The notes under the pieces were generated by a model. The model was not told the origin of the DNA, did no database searches, and saw nothing but the letters and a program-made list of their open reading frames with translations. The position numbers were made by a program, and so were the translations under genes. Of a stretch of DNA of 64,000 bases, positions 53,300 to 62,796 are shown in pieces. Every line of letters starts with the position of its first letter. Within the stretch, counting starts at the first letter, position 1. Source of the stretch: Solibacillus sp. FSL R5-0449 (lineage in GTDB: Bacteria; Bacillota; Bacilli; Bacillales_A; Planococcaceae); contig NZ_CP150239.1 in the NCBI RefSeq assembly GCF_037975215.1, positions 1,340,001-1,404,000 of the forward strand. The letters run 5' to 3'.

Positions 53300-53494
53300 A
53301 TGTTTTTTATTTTTATGGCAGTATATGGTACACCGATTTTAGCCGTTTTATTTTGTTTAAACTTAGCAATCATCATTGATAAATCGCGAAATAATCAGGA
53401 TTCCAAATTTAATGTGTATGTAATGACAGGTGCCTTCACGATTATGATGTCATGTATTACGATTGCGCTATTAACAGTTTTAGACGGGGTATAA
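53300..53494 (+). CDS. Small membrane protein of 64 aa
   Basis: Two hydrophobic segments (about residues 1-26 and 42-62) are separated by a polar loop KSRNNQDSK. The ATG at 53300 follows GGAGG by 6 nt; a longer frame from 53288 would run through that site. No family recognised. A clear terminator follows, so it is a monocistronic gene. Confidence 0.7.
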   Translation: MFFIFMAVYGTPILAVLFCLNLAIIIDKSRNNQDSKFNVYVMTGAFTIMMSCITIALLTVLDGV

Positions 53495-53520
53495 GACAAC
53501 AACTTATTTAATCGATTTAT

Positions 53521-53555
53521 AAAAGAGCATTGTTCAAGTGACAATGCTCTTTTTG
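53521..53555 (+). terminator. Intrinsic terminator
   Basis: AAAGAGCATTGT pairs with ACAATGCTCTTT followed by TTG. Confidence 0.9.
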
Positions 53556-53657
53556 TGATTAACTCAAGGAGTATCGTGAACTTTGTAGAATATATTAATT
53601 AAGGTCAAAACATGGTGGCAAAATAAAATACTTTTGATTATTGAAAGGAGTACCGAA

Positions 53658-54368
53658 ATGAAACAAATAATTGCGATGGGCGGCGGGGGCTTTTCAATGG
53701 AACCAGATAACCCGCTATTGGATCGATATATTCTGAAGCAGGCGAAAACGGCAAAACCGAAAATTTGTTTTCTTCCTACAGCAAGCGGCGATTCTGAACA
53801 ATACATATCCAGGTTTTATCATTTTTTTAATACACAAAATTGTGATCCCTCACATTTATCTCTATATAACCCTTCATCACGGGATTTGGAAAGTTTTATT
53901 TTAGAGAAAGACATTTTATATGTTGGTGGGGGAAACACGAAAAACCTTTTAGCTTTGTGGAAGGATTGGGGATTAGACCATATTTTAAGAAAAGCTTGGG
54001 AGGAGGGGGTTATTTTAGCGGGGTTAAGTGCAGGGGCAATCTGTTGGTTTGAGCAGGGGGTGACAGATTCTTTTGGAGATGGACTTGAACCAATAGATTG
54101 CCTGGGATTATTAAATGGGAGTAATTGTCCGCATTACGATGGTGAAAAGGAAAGAAGACCTGCATATCATAAGCTGATCGAGTCCAATCAAATACAATCA
54201 GGAATTGCTGTTGATGATGGTGTTGCGGTTCATTATAAAGGCCGGGAAATTTATAAAGTGGTTAGTTCCAGACCTGATGCCAAAGCGTACAGTATGCTTT
54301 GGGAAAACGGCATAATTGAAAGGGAACTCCCAGTAGAGTATTTGGGTCAACAAAATTTTAAAAAGTGA
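53658..54368 (+). CDS. Peptidase E-like protein (S51 family)
   Basis: Peptidase E is a serine dipeptidase with a class I amidotransferase-like fold. The 236-aa protein has the nucleophile elbow GLSAGAICWF (Ser at about residue 123), DILYVGGGNTKNL, which is the S51 signature, and AVDDGVAVHY. The ATG at 53658 lies 7 nt after AAAGGAG. The next gene starts about 10 nt later, so the two are probably co-transcribed. Confidence 0.88.
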   Translation: MKQIIAMGGGGFSMEPDNPLLDRYILKQAKTAKPKICFLPTASGDSEQYISRFYHFFNTQNCDPSHLSLYNPSSRDLESFILEKDILYVGGGNTKNLLALWKDWGLDHILRKAWEEGVILAGLSAGAICWFEQGVTDSFGDGLEPIDCLGLLNGSNCPHYDGEKERRPAYHKLIESNQIQSGIAVDDGVAVHYKGREIYKVVSSRPDAKAYSMLWENGIIERELPVEYLGQQNFKK

Positions 54369-54378
54369 GTTGTTAAAT

Positions 54379-54903
54379 ATGTTTTTTGTACAAATGTCCG
54401 GATTCCCGGGGTCTGGCAAGTCAACGCTTTCTCGACAAATTGCCAAGAGAACAGGGGCAGTCATAATAGATCATGACATTGTAAAATCTTCGCTATTAAC
54501 GTCATTTGAGGAAATTTCAATTGAGAAAAAGCTTATTGGTAAGATTGCCTATAATGTTGATTGGTCTTTAGTGGAATTTCATTTATCACAAGGACAAAAT
54601 GTCATTTTAGATAGTCCTTGCCTTTATCAGGAAATGGTGGAGCAAGGTATAAAATTGTCAAAAAAGTATAATGCCACTTACAAATACGTTGAGTGTTATC
54701 TGAACGATTTTCAAGAAATTAATAATAGATTAAAAAGTCGAAATAGAATGGTTAGTCAAATTGAAGCGGTCAGCTCAGAAGAAACATTTAAATTTACCAT
54801 TGAAAATAGTAAGAAACCAAATAAAGGGTCATATATAGTTGTAGATACGAAGCAACCTTTAGTGAGATACATAGATCATGTGATTGGTTTTATCAAGGAG
54901 TAA
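54379..54903 (+). CDS. P-loop kinase-like ATPase (AAA_33/zeta-like)
   Basis: The 174-aa protein has the Walker A motif GFPGSGKST near the start, DHDIVKSSLL as the base-binding region, and NVILDSPCLY as Walker B-like strand. Proteins of this kind phosphorylate small molecules or nucleosides. The start is unsure: ATG 54379 and TTG 54370 are in frame, and neither has a strong ribosome binding site. No antitoxin gene lies next to it, so a zeta toxin role is not supported. Confidence 0.8.
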   Translation: MFFVQMSGFPGSGKSTLSRQIAKRTGAVIIDHDIVKSSLLTSFEEISIEKKLIGKIAYNVDWSLVEFHLSQGQNVILDSPCLYQEMVEQGIKLSKKYNATYKYVECYLNDFQEINNRLKSRNRMVSQIEAVSSEETFKFTIENSKKPNKGSYIVVDTKQPLVRYIDHVIGFIKE

Positions 54904-54939
54904 GCCATACTGAGATCTGCAAATTGTGGAGGTGTTGTA

Positions 54940-55302
54940 TTGAAACGCGTAAGTTCGAAAATAGGAATTTTAATTTTGTTTAGTGTTACTCTTTTAACTG
55001 CCTGCATACAAAAGGATTATGTGTTTTTTGGTGAAAGTGAAAATTGGAGAGTCCAATATACAGTGACAGATGATAGTGGCTGCAACGCTACTAAAGGCTA
55101 TATAAAATATCTGGGTAATGATCCGATGCCAGAGCAATTGGAGTTTAGTGTTGATAATACAGAAGGAGCCTCCATTTCTTTAGATGAAAATGGTATGTTT
55201 TTTCTGCCATATGGCTGTTCGAATGCAACGGAAGGATCAGAACTTAAAGCGAATATAGAGTGGAACAATCAATCGGAAACAATCCAATTACCTTTAAAAT
55301 GA
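54940..55302 (+). CDS. Hypothetical lipoprotein, 120 aa
   Basis: A lipoprotein signal peptide with lipobox LLTAC is followed by a short beta-rich domain with two cysteines (GCNATKG, YGCSNATEGS) that could form a disulfide. No family recognised. The start is TTG at 54940, five bases after GGAGGTG. A strong terminator follows. It is probably exported and anchored to the outer face of the membrane. Confidence 0.75.
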   Translation: MKRVSSKIGILILFSVTLLTACIQKDYVFFGESENWRVQYTVTDDSGCNATKGYIKYLGNDPMPEQLEFSVDNTEGASISLDENGMFFLPYGCSNATEGSELKANIEWNNQSETIQLPLK

Positions 55303-55331
55303 TAGTTGTAATAGATGCCTTTTCAAGTAAC

Positions 55332-55378
55332 CACCCCGAAAGTTAAATGTTCGATTTAACTTTCGGGGTGTATCTTTT
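55332..55378. terminator. Bidirectional intrinsic terminator
   Basis: CACCCCGAAAGTTAAAT pairs perfectly with ATTTAACTTTCGGGGTG around GTTCG. It separates the lipoprotein gene and the convergent topB. Confidence 0.92.
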
Positions 55379-55390
55379 AAAGGAAGTTGA

Positions 55391-57565
55391 TTACTTTGTA
55401 TTGGTAAACTTGAAGCTTGTCTTTCGTTCCTTCTCATCCCAAATGAGATGGGCGTTGAAGATTTTACCGCCTTTTTTAAATCCTTTGATTAAATCGGTTT
55501 CGCCGGAAGCTAATAATTTTTTCAGGTTCGTTTGCGTTATCGTTTTTCCGAGAATTTTTTTGGAAACCGAGAATTTACAGTTGGCTTTTTTATAATTTGA
55601 ACAACCGTAAAAAGTACCGTGGTCAACAATGGAGCCATCACAAAGTATGCATTTCCCGACAACTGTTTTTTCTTTCTTATATTTTTTAGTATAGGGATTG
55701 TTTTCAGTAATCTTCTCCACATCGTGTTGATTGAATGCCCATTCTTTTTCCCGCTCGCCGGCATCTGCTATCAATTTATCTGCCAGTTTTTTTACCTGTT
55801 CCATAAATACTTGGGGAGATGCGTTCCCTTCACCAATTTCAGAAAGTCGTTGCTCCCATTTCGCTGTCATGGACGCGGACGTTAAAATGCTTTCTCCCAG
55901 TGCCTCAATGAGCAGCATTCCTTTCGTCGTTGCAAACACCTGGTTTTTCCTCACTTCGATGTAGTTCCGGTCTTTCAGTGTGCCGATAATACCAGCGCGC
56001 GTAGCTTCCGTACCTAATCCTTCTGTTTTCGATAATACCTTCTCCAGTTCCACATCTTCCAAATGTTTGCCTGCGGTTTTCATGACTGTAATGAGATTAC
56101 CTTCCGAATAGCGGTTTGGCGGCTGGGTTTCACCTTTCTTGACATTCGCTTTTACAACCGTCCCTTGTTCATTTTCCTGAAGAAGGGGGAGCAGTTCATC
56201 TTTGTCGGCATTATCTTTCGAATGATGAATTACTTTGCGCCAACCTTCCTCCAGCAGCACTTTCCCTTTGGAAATGAATTCCGCGCGCTGATCGACAATT
56301 GAGTGAATTGTCGTATAGGAGAATACGGCATTATTGTAATGAGCCGCAATCACCTGCCTTGCTACTAAATCATAAATTTTTGCTTCCTCCGCACTAAGCT
56401 TTGCCATATTCGGAACTTGCTCGGTAATGATAATAGCATGGTGATCGGTTACCTTTTTTTCATTGACAAATCTTTTGTTGTTCAGAAGGGAAGTTACCGG
56501 TGGCGGTAACAGATTTTTATATTGCTCCAACTTGCCTAACTGTCCAAGAATCGCCGGTAATGTTTTTGCTTCCTCGTTCGTCAGAAATTGTGAATCCGAT
56601 CTTGGATAGGAAACGACGCCTTTCAAATAGAGCTTCTGTAAAATATCGAGCGTCATTTGCGGTGAAAATTTAAAAGCTTTGTTTGCTGTTGCCTGTAGCG
56701 CAGACAAATTGAACAAAAGGGGAGGTGCATATTCCTTCTTTTCTTTTTTAATATTTGTAATTTCCACGTTTTTATTGAGGCAAAAGTTGGCTGCAGCAAT
56801 TGCCTGACGTTCCTCGAGAAGTCTTGTCACGTTGTTTTTATGCCATTTCGCTTTGAGTATTTTGCCGTTAAAATTAAATTCTGCTTCCACTTCCCAAAAA
56901 GGTTCAGGTTTAAAGTTCGCAATCTCATGCTCCCGTTTTACAATGAGCGCCAATGTCGGTGTTTGTACTCTTCCTATTGAGAAAACATCTTTTACTCCAT
57001 TTCGTTTAAGCAGCACCGTGTACAATCTGGACGTATTAATACCGATCAGCCAATCGGCACAGGAGCGGCTCATTGCTTCAAAATAAATATTTCTCGTTTT
57101 CTCTTCCGGCAGTAAATTGGCAAAACCATTTTTCACCGCATTTTCCGTTAACGAAGAGATCCATAAACGTTTCATTGGTTTATTCACACCGCATACTTTT
57201 AAAATGGTGCGTATAATGAGTTCACCTTCACGCCCTGCATCCCCGCCGATGATAACTTCCCGAATATCCGGTCTTTTCACAAGTGATTTAATAATATTGA
57301 ACTGCTTATATTTTGCCTTTGTAACCTTGTATTCGAAACGGTCCGGAATGATCGGCAATGTTTCCAATGTCCATTTCTTCCATGAGGCGTTGTATTCTTC
57401 CGGGGCCTTCAATTCACATAGATGACCGATCGCCCATGTAATGAGCGCACCTTCCGGAAAGTACGTGTTTGGCTTAACTTCAAAATACCCGGCCTTTTTA
57501 GTAAATGAAAATGGGGCAGCCAATTTTGCTGCCTGATCTGGTTTTTCTGCAATTACTATTTTCAT
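55391..57565 (-). CDS. topB: DNA topoisomerase III
   Basis: This type IA topoisomerase relaxes and decatenates DNA by passing single strands. The 724-aa protein has the toprim domain (IAEKPDQA with the catalytic Glu, GGDAGREGELI), the active-site Tyr in GVVSYPRSDSQ, and a C-terminal zinc-ribbon-like repeat (CILCDGS, YGCSNYKKANC). Length fits Bacillus TopB. AAGGAG precedes the ATG on the minus strand. It is a single-gene unit. Confidence 0.95.
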   Translation of the reverse strand: MKIVIAEKPDQAAKLAAPFSFTKKAGYFEVKPNTYFPEGALITWAIGHLCELKAPEEYNASWKKWTLETLPIIPDRFEYKVTKAKYKQFNIIKSLVKRPDIREVIIGGDAGREGELIIRTILKVCGVNKPMKRLWISSLTENAVKNGFANLLPEEKTRNIYFEAMSRSCADWLIGINTSRLYTVLLKRNGVKDVFSIGRVQTPTLALIVKREHEIANFKPEPFWEVEAEFNFNGKILKAKWHKNNVTRLLEERQAIAAANFCLNKNVEITNIKKEKKEYAPPLLFNLSALQATANKAFKFSPQMTLDILQKLYLKGVVSYPRSDSQFLTNEEAKTLPAILGQLGKLEQYKNLLPPPVTSLLNNKRFVNEKKVTDHHAIIITEQVPNMAKLSAEEAKIYDLVARQVIAAHYNNAVFSYTTIHSIVDQRAEFISKGKVLLEEGWRKVIHHSKDNADKDELLPLLQENEQGTVVKANVKKGETQPPNRYSEGNLITVMKTAGKHLEDVELEKVLSKTEGLGTEATRAGIIGTLKDRNYIEVRKNQVFATTKGMLLIEALGESILTSASMTAKWEQRLSEIGEGNASPQVFMEQVKKLADKLIADAGEREKEWAFNQHDVEKITENNPYTKKYKKEKTVVGKCILCDGSIVDHGTFYGCSNYKKANCKFSVSKKILGKTITQTNLKKLLASGETDLIKGFKKGGKIFNAHLIWDEKERKTSFKFTNTK

Positions 57566-57947
57566 ATATCCTTCTCCTACTAATAATAATTACAAATCCT
57601 ATAGTAATAATTATAGAGTAATTTACAGCAGAATGGGGGATGAAACAATTTTCGTTGCGAAGGATTGTGAGGGGAATTGTTTCACTATTTTGTCACTTCT
57701 TTAGCCTAACAGAGATAATTATTTTTTATTGTAAAAATGTTATAAATTTGAACAAATAAATATCATTTTTTATGAAAATCTCATATAATATATTGACAAA
57801 ATGACGAATTATTCGTATTTTGACTAAATAGATTAATGAATTTACTGAATAGTCTTGACTGAAATAGGATAAATTTGTACACTGTGTAAAGTCAAATGTT
57901 TTTTCGGTGAGTACAAACATCAATTTTGAGAGTAAGGATATGATGAG
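57566..57947. other. AT-rich divergent intergenic region between topB and aspartate kinase
   Basis: About 380 bp hold the topB promoter and, nearer the kinase gene, a sigma-A-like promoter. No riboswitch with recognisable lysine-box features was seen and no small gene was supported. Confidence 0.5.
57793..57821 (+). promoter_or_regulatory. Promoter with internal palindrome ahead of the aspartate kinase gene
   Basis: TTGACA (57793-57798) and TATTTT (57816-57821) are 17 nt apart. The spacer contains ACGAAT-T-ATTCGT (57804-57816), a perfect 6-1-6 palindrome placed as an operator would be. Confidence 0.5.
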
Positions 57948-59309
57948 ATGATAGTATGTAAATTTGGCGGCACATCTGTCGCGAGTGCAGAACAAATCAA
58001 AAAAGTAGCAAGCATTGTGAAGTCTAATCCTGAAAGAAAGATTGTCGCTGTTTCGGCGCCTGGTAAGCGTTCAAGTGATGATATTAAAGTGACGGATTTA
58101 TTAATAGATTTAGCAAACACCGTAATTAATAAAGGCGATGTTGAAGCAAAAATTAAAGCTGTAGTAGACCGTTACCGTAATATCGCTGAAGATCTTGGTT
58201 TAGACAATACAATTTCCGATATTATTGAACAGGATATACGCGGGCGTGTGACAGAAAATTGGTCAAACAAAGACTTATTCTTAGATAATATAAAAGCAAG
58301 CGGTGAAGATAACAACGCAAAACTGATTGCGTGTTATTTTAATGCAATTGGCATGCCTGCAAAATATATAAGTCCAAAAGATAAGCTGATTTTAAATGAC
58401 TTTCCGGAACGTACGTATGCACTGCCGGAAGCATACGAAAACTTGAGTGTATTGAAAAATACAGAGGAGATTATCATTTTCCCTGGATTCTTCGGTTATA
58501 CAAAGGCAGGCATTTTACGTACATTTGACCGTGGCGGATCTGATATTACTGGTTCCATTTTGGCATCTGCCGTTGGGGCAAAGCTATATGAAAACTTTAC
58601 GGATGTGGACTGTGTATTCGCTGCAAACCCTAAAGTCGTAAATGATCCAGTCGATATTAAAGAAATTACGTATCGCGAAATGCGTGAATTATCGTACGCA
58701 GGTTTTTCCGTATTCCATGATGAGGCATTGATGCCGGTCTATAAACAAGGTATTCCGGTCAATATTAAAAACACAAATAACCCGTCTGCATCAGGCACGT
58801 TGATTTTACCAACGCGTCCTGCAACAAATCGCCCGGTTACAGGGATTTCGGCGGACAGCGGTTTTTCAATATTATATGTATCAAAATATTTAATGAATCG
58901 GGAAGTTGGCTTTGGCCGCAAGCTTCTTCAAATTATTGAAGAAGAAAATATTTCCTATGAGCATACACCATCTGGTTTAGACGATATTTCAGTTATTATG
59001 CGTTCAAGCCAGCTGACACCTGAAAATGAAGAACGTATTGTAAGACGCGTTAAAAATGAACTATGTGCAGATGATGTTCAGTTCAGCCATAACTTTTCAA
59101 TGATTGTCATTGTCGGGGAAGGTATGCGCCATAATACAGGCTTGGCTGCTCGAGCTGCAACGGCAATCTCTGCAACAGGTGCGAATATTGAAATGATTAA
59201 TCAAGGTTCTTCGGAAGTTAGTCTTGTGTTTGGTGTTCGTTCAGAATTTGAAGATCAAATTTTAAAGGGACTTTATGAAGAGTTTTTTGCAACAATTACT
59301 TCGTTTTAG
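57948..59309 (+). CDS. Aspartate kinase (YclM/ThrD-like)
   Basis: Aspartokinase begins the lysine, threonine and methionine pathways. The 453-aa protein has the N-terminal KFGGTSVASAEQIKKV, FDRGGSDITGS, and two C-terminal ACT domains (GISADSGFSILYVSKY, then GEGMRHNTGLAARAATAIS). The length and single-chain form fit the class III aspartokinase of B. subtilis (YclM), which is inhibited by lysine and threonine together. The ATG follows GGATATGATG; the ribosome binding site is weak. Confidence 0.92.
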   Translation: MIVCKFGGTSVASAEQIKKVASIVKSNPERKIVAVSAPGKRSSDDIKVTDLLIDLANTVINKGDVEAKIKAVVDRYRNIAEDLGLDNTISDIIEQDIRGRVTENWSNKDLFLDNIKASGEDNNAKLIACYFNAIGMPAKYISPKDKLILNDFPERTYALPEAYENLSVLKNTEEIIIFPGFFGYTKAGILRTFDRGGSDITGSILASAVGAKLYENFTDVDCVFAANPKVVNDPVDIKEITYREMRELSYAGFSVFHDEALMPVYKQGIPVNIKNTNNPSASGTLILPTRPATNRPVTGISADSGFSILYVSKYLMNREVGFGRKLLQIIEEENISYEHTPSGLDDISVIMRSSQLTPENEERIVRRVKNELCADDVQFSHNFSMIVIVGEGMRHNTGLAARAATAISATGANIEMINQGSSEVSLVFGVRSEFEDQILKGLYEEFFATITSF

Positions 59310-59318
59310 ATAATATTT

Positions 59319-59349
59319 AGTCGAATCCACATTGGGTTCGGCTTTTTTC
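59319..59349 (+). terminator. Intrinsic terminator
   Basis: GTCGAATCC pairs imperfectly with GGGTTCGGC and is followed by TTTTTTC. Confidence 0.8.
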
Positions 59350-59424
59350 TTTGGAATTTTGGGTAATGTAATAAAAAAGCCATAGAATAGAGGGATAAGT
59401 ACATAAAAATGAGGGGGAGACAAA

Positions 59425-60075
59425 ATGAAAATAGAAATTTTTTCTGATTTCGCTTGTCCGTTTTGTTATATTGCGAAAACGAAGTTATTCCAAGCTATTA
59501 AACAGTTAAATTTAGATGAGGAAACGGAAGTTGTTTACAGGGCATTCGAGCTAAATCCTAAAGCTTCAAAATCGGAAACAATATCATATGTCGATACGAT
59601 CTTTAAAAAGAAAAATAATGATCTGCGTAAAACGGAAGAATTTATGGAAGCGTTGGAAATGCATGCAAAGGAGGCAGGTGTCCTATTCAACATTGATAAG
59701 GTAGTGCTGGCCAATACAAAAAATGCCCATCGCTTATGTAAGCTGGCTAAGCTTTATGAAAAAGAATTGGAGTTTGTAAATATTGTGATGGAAAAATTCT
59801 TTTCGGAAGGACTAAATTTAAACAACACGGAAGCACTGTTGGCCATTTGTGAACAAATTGGCATCGACCGGAACATGGCACAAAAAATAATAAAGGAACA
59901 ACAATTCACGGAAGAGTTAATGTTGGATCGCTATGAGGCCCAGCAACTGCAAATATCAAGTGTTCCTTTTTTCGTATTTGAAGACCATTACGGAATCAGA
60001 GGGGTTGAACCAATAGAGGTATTTACCAATACATTGCTTCAAACGAAGGAATATATGAAAAAAAATCAAAAATAG
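59425..60075 (+). CDS. DsbA-family oxidoreductase (FrnE-like)
   Basis: The 216-aa protein has a thioredoxin fold with active site CPFC in SDFACPFCYIAK and the cis-Pro loop SVPFFVFE, with a helical insertion between. There is no signal peptide, so it is a cytosolic FrnE-like disulfide oxidoreductase or 2-hydroxychromene isomerase relative. GGGGG precedes the ATG. The phosphodiesterase gene follows after 30 nt. Confidence 0.92.
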   Translation: MKIEIFSDFACPFCYIAKTKLFQAIKQLNLDEETEVVYRAFELNPKASKSETISYVDTIFKKKNNDLRKTEEFMEALEMHAKEAGVLFNIDKVVLANTKNAHRLCKLAKLYEKELEFVNIVMEKFFSEGLNLNNTEALLAICEQIGIDRNMAQKIIKEQQFTEELMLDRYEAQQLQISSVPFFVFEDHYGIRGVEPIEVFTNTLLQTKEYMKKNQK

Positions 60076-60105
60076 AGATAGAGTTTACTAGTTGGAGGAA
60101 GTCTT

Positions 60106-61884
60106 GTGGAAAGAATAAAACGAGTTATTAAACTGATTTTCAGAAATTTATATTATTACCGAGTCGATTATATACGGACATTTGCGATTTTGCGTATTGT
60201 GCAGGCATTTATTTTACTGCCGCTCATCTGGCTCATAACAGCTATTGTCATGGATATTACAGGGGTGCAGGTCATAACGCAGGACAGTATCCTTTACTTA
60301 CTGACAAATCCTTTTGCGTTATTTGGAATAGGAATTATTCTTTTTATTGGAATTGTATTCATTTATTATGAATTAGGATTTTTAATATTACTTGCCTACT
60401 ATCAGCAGCGCGCGATTCCATATACATGGAAAGAACTATTAAAACGATTAAATCAGAAGGTTGTCTATTTTGTTAGTTTGCAGACATTACTGATTGTCGT
60501 TTATCTACTGTTATTAATTCCGCTTATTTCTTCCTTATTGCCAGTTTCATTGATTCAAAATATCAATGTACCAAGCTTTATTATAGATGAACTTTTAAAT
60601 TCACGTAATGGCACGATTCTATATGTTGTGCTAATAATTATAATGAGTTTTATAAGCTTACGATTTATTTTTACATGGCCATTTTTTACGGTTTACCAAG
60701 AGCTTACAATTTTTAAGGCTTTAAAAATGAGCTGGCAGTTTTCGAAAAGAAAACTACTCGAGACAATCGGGATGATCGGCCTTATTGTTCTTGTTAATTT
60801 AACGCTTTTATTATTCGCGTTATTCATAATATTGACACCGTTATTTATCATCGAAAAAATTAAACCGGATTGGGGCCTTGTTACTGCAAGCTTTACATTG
60901 ACACTTGCACAGGGCGTTATCATCCTGTTTTTCACTATATTGCAAGTGTTCTTTACCCAGTTACTTGTTATGGTAGCATTTCAGTTAACACGTCACAAAC
61001 CATTAATCGTTCAGGAGGAACCATTTAGACAAACAATTCGTCAGTGGACCTTTATCATTGTCGTATTCGCTTTTTTCCTTGTGAGCGGTATTAATTTAAT
61101 CAGTTTGGAAAAGACGATTTACGAACCGGATACAAACATCATTTCCCATCGAGGTTTTATGGATGGCGGTGTGGAGAACACCTTGAATGCGATTGAGGCG
61201 GCAAAAGAGGCCGAGGCAGATATGGTGGAAATCGATATTCAGCAAACGAAGGATGGGGATTTTGTCGTTCATCACGATAAAACTTTATCACGTTTGTCAG
61301 GTGAAGATGATATCATCTATGATTTAACACTGAATGAATTAGTCACAACAACTGTTTTGGCGGATGGTTTCAGCGACACGATTGCTTCTTTTGAGGAAGT
61401 GCTTGAAATGAGTCATGATTTAAATATAAAATTGCTTATTGAGTTGAAAACACATGGTTTTGAAACAGAAGACTTTCTACAGCGCTTTGTGGATCTGCTT
61501 GATGAATATGATGCCTTGGATTATCATTATGTTCAATCACCTGATATACCGACAATGGAAATGCTTGAAGACATGGAACCCCGGATTCATACCGGGCATA
61601 TATACTCTATCGCATACGGTAAGTTACCGGAATCCAATGCGGACTTTATTTCAGTAGAGCAGTCCTTTGCGACGAAAAATATTCAGAAGCAGGTTGAGGA
61701 TCGCGGCATGGAATTGTTCGTCTGGACGATAAATGATGAAGCGGATATGCAGAAATTTTATGAGAAAAATGTAAATGGCGTTATTACCGACCATCCGGAT
61801 GAAGCACTTTCAAAACGTGAAAAATTTGATGAAAAGCAAAATTTTATACAAAGGATACTCAACAAAATTAAGATTATTTATTAA
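60106..61884 (+). CDS. Membrane glycerophosphodiester phosphodiesterase
   Basis: Residues 1-340 form a membrane part with about seven hydrophobic segments. Residues 345-575 form the GDPD domain: ISHRGFMDGG (catalytic His), ENTLNAI, MVEIDIQQTKDGDFVVHHD, and ITDHPDEAL. GDPDs release glycerol phosphate from glycerophosphodiesters such as deacylated phospholipids. The start is GTG, preceded by GGAGGAAG. At 592 aa it is the two-part form common in Bacillales, with the catalytic domain outside the membrane. Confidence 0.92.
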   Translation: MERIKRVIKLIFRNLYYYRVDYIRTFAILRIVQAFILLPLIWLITAIVMDITGVQVITQDSILYLLTNPFALFGIGIILFIGIVFIYYELGFLILLAYYQQRAIPYTWKELLKRLNQKVVYFVSLQTLLIVVYLLLLIPLISSLLPVSLIQNINVPSFIIDELLNSRNGTILYVVLIIIMSFISLRFIFTWPFFTVYQELTIFKALKMSWQFSKRKLLETIGMIGLIVLVNLTLLLFALFIILTPLFIIEKIKPDWGLVTASFTLTLAQGVIILFFTILQVFFTQLLVMVAFQLTRHKPLIVQEEPFRQTIRQWTFIIVVFAFFLVSGINLISLEKTIYEPDTNIISHRGFMDGGVENTLNAIEAAKEAEADMVEIDIQQTKDGDFVVHHDKTLSRLSGEDDIIYDLTLNELVTTTVLADGFSDTIASFEEVLEMSHDLNIKLLIELKTHGFETEDFLQRFVDLLDEYDALDYHYVQSPDIPTMEMLEDMEPRIHTGHIYSIAYGKLPESNADFISVEQSFATKNIQKQVEDRGMELFVWTINDEADMQKFYEKNVNGVITDHPDEALSKREKFDEKQNFIQRILNKIKIIY

Positions 61885-61894
61885 GGGGAAATCA

Positions 61895-62425
61895 ATGCAG
61901 ACTTATACGTACGAAGTATTAGGGGATATAAAATCTACGGAACAGCGGCCAGTTTACAATGAGTCCGGAGAGCAGGTCCTGAAAGTTCAACGCATATATG
62001 ATAATGGGTTGAAAAAACTGCTGGACGGCTATTTCGATCACCGCTATTTTTTAAAATATGCGGTGCTTCGTAATGATGGACAACCAGTCTTCGAAGTGAA
62101 GAAGATTTTCAGACGTGGGAAAGTGTGGTTTGAAGGAAAAGATCTTGTTCTAAACGAAAAATATATTATTAATTATGAAAACTGGCGTATTGGTGTTCCG
62201 GAACTATTTATTTCAAACGAAAAATTTAAAATGAAAATCGATAAAGAAATGGAAGACTGGTCCAACTTTATTATTAATGATGAGGTTATCGCAAGGTGGC
62301 TTGCTGTTTATGATGAACAATCGGATTTGTTTTCGGTTAAGCTCGTTATTTGGGAAGAAGCGCCTGTACAGGACCCGGCATTTTACATTGCAATTGCGCA
62401 GGCGACACTATTTATTGGAGTATAG
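61895..62425 (+). CDS. Tubby C-terminal-like / LURP-one-like domain protein
   Basis: The 176-aa protein is strand-rich, with VLKVQRIYDNG, FLKYAVLRNDGQPVFEVKK, and a C-terminal hydrophobic helix (PAFYIAIAQATLFIGV), in the order of the tubby/LURP-one fold, which binds lipids or scrambles them in eukaryotes. The function in bacteria is unknown. The ATG at 61895 follows AAGGGG; the longer frame from 61775 would overlap the GDPD gene. Neighbourhood with GDPD suggests a membrane-lipid link. Confidence 0.75.
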   Translation: MQTYTYEVLGDIKSTEQRPVYNESGEQVLKVQRIYDNGLKKLLDGYFDHRYFLKYAVLRNDGQPVFEVKKIFRRGKVWFEGKDLVLNEKYIINYENWRIGVPELFISNEKFKMKIDKEMEDWSNFIINDEVIARWLAVYDEQSDLFSVKLVIWEEAPVQDPAFYIAIAQATLFIGV

Positions 62426-62436
62426 GAGAATAAAAG

Positions 62437-62700
62437 ATGAATGTTGTATTTGTATTAACAGAAACGGCTGAAGAAGTATTGCAAATGGTCAGTCAAGATG
62501 TGGCGGGACTGCTTGCTGCCGTCAAGGGCGAAAGCGTTTCGTTTCCGTTTGGCAGCTACCAGTATGACAGCCACACACTGGATCATTATTTACTGGAAAA
62601 TGGTACATACCAGCAAGAACTGGTCATTTATTTAAAGCCGGAGCAGAAAAAGAATGAGACGATTTTGCCGTTAACAAAAATGCAGGATGAACGTAGCTGA
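62437..62700 (+). CDS. Hypothetical protein, 87 aa
   Basis: An acidic, soluble protein starting MNVVFVLTETAEEVLQMV and ending EQKKNETILPLTKMQDERS. No motif or membrane span is seen and no family recognised. TAGGAG precedes the ATG, and the gene begins 11 nt after the tubby-like gene, so it belongs to the same operon. Confidence 0.65.
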   Translation: MNVVFVLTETAEEVLQMVSQDVAGLLAAVKGESVSFPFGSYQYDSHTLDHYLLENGTYQQELVIYLKPEQKKNETILPLTKMQDERS

Positions 62701-62743
62701 TTGGCATCAATTTTGTATACGTTTCGCCTAAATAAAGGAAATT

Positions 62744-62796
62744 AAATTCACTTGTCGAATGTATTGATTGAATACATATTGGCAGGTGAATTTTTT
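62744..62796 (+). promoter_or_regulatory. 20-bp hairpin that is both terminator-like and covers a ribosome binding site
   Basis: AAATTCACTTGTC (62744-62756) pairs with GGCAGGTGAATTT (62781-62793) with two G-T pairs; inside, ATGTATT pairs with AATACAT around GATTG. T bases follow. The 3' arm holds AGGTGA, the ribosome binding site for a TTG start at 62795. It could end the operon upstream and at the same time hold back translation of the next gene. Confidence 0.65.

Noticed and set aside
54379-54903. P-loop kinase as a zeta toxin of a toxin-antitoxin pair
   Set aside because: No small antitoxin gene lies directly before or after it; the neighbours are a peptidase E gene and a lipoprotein gene.
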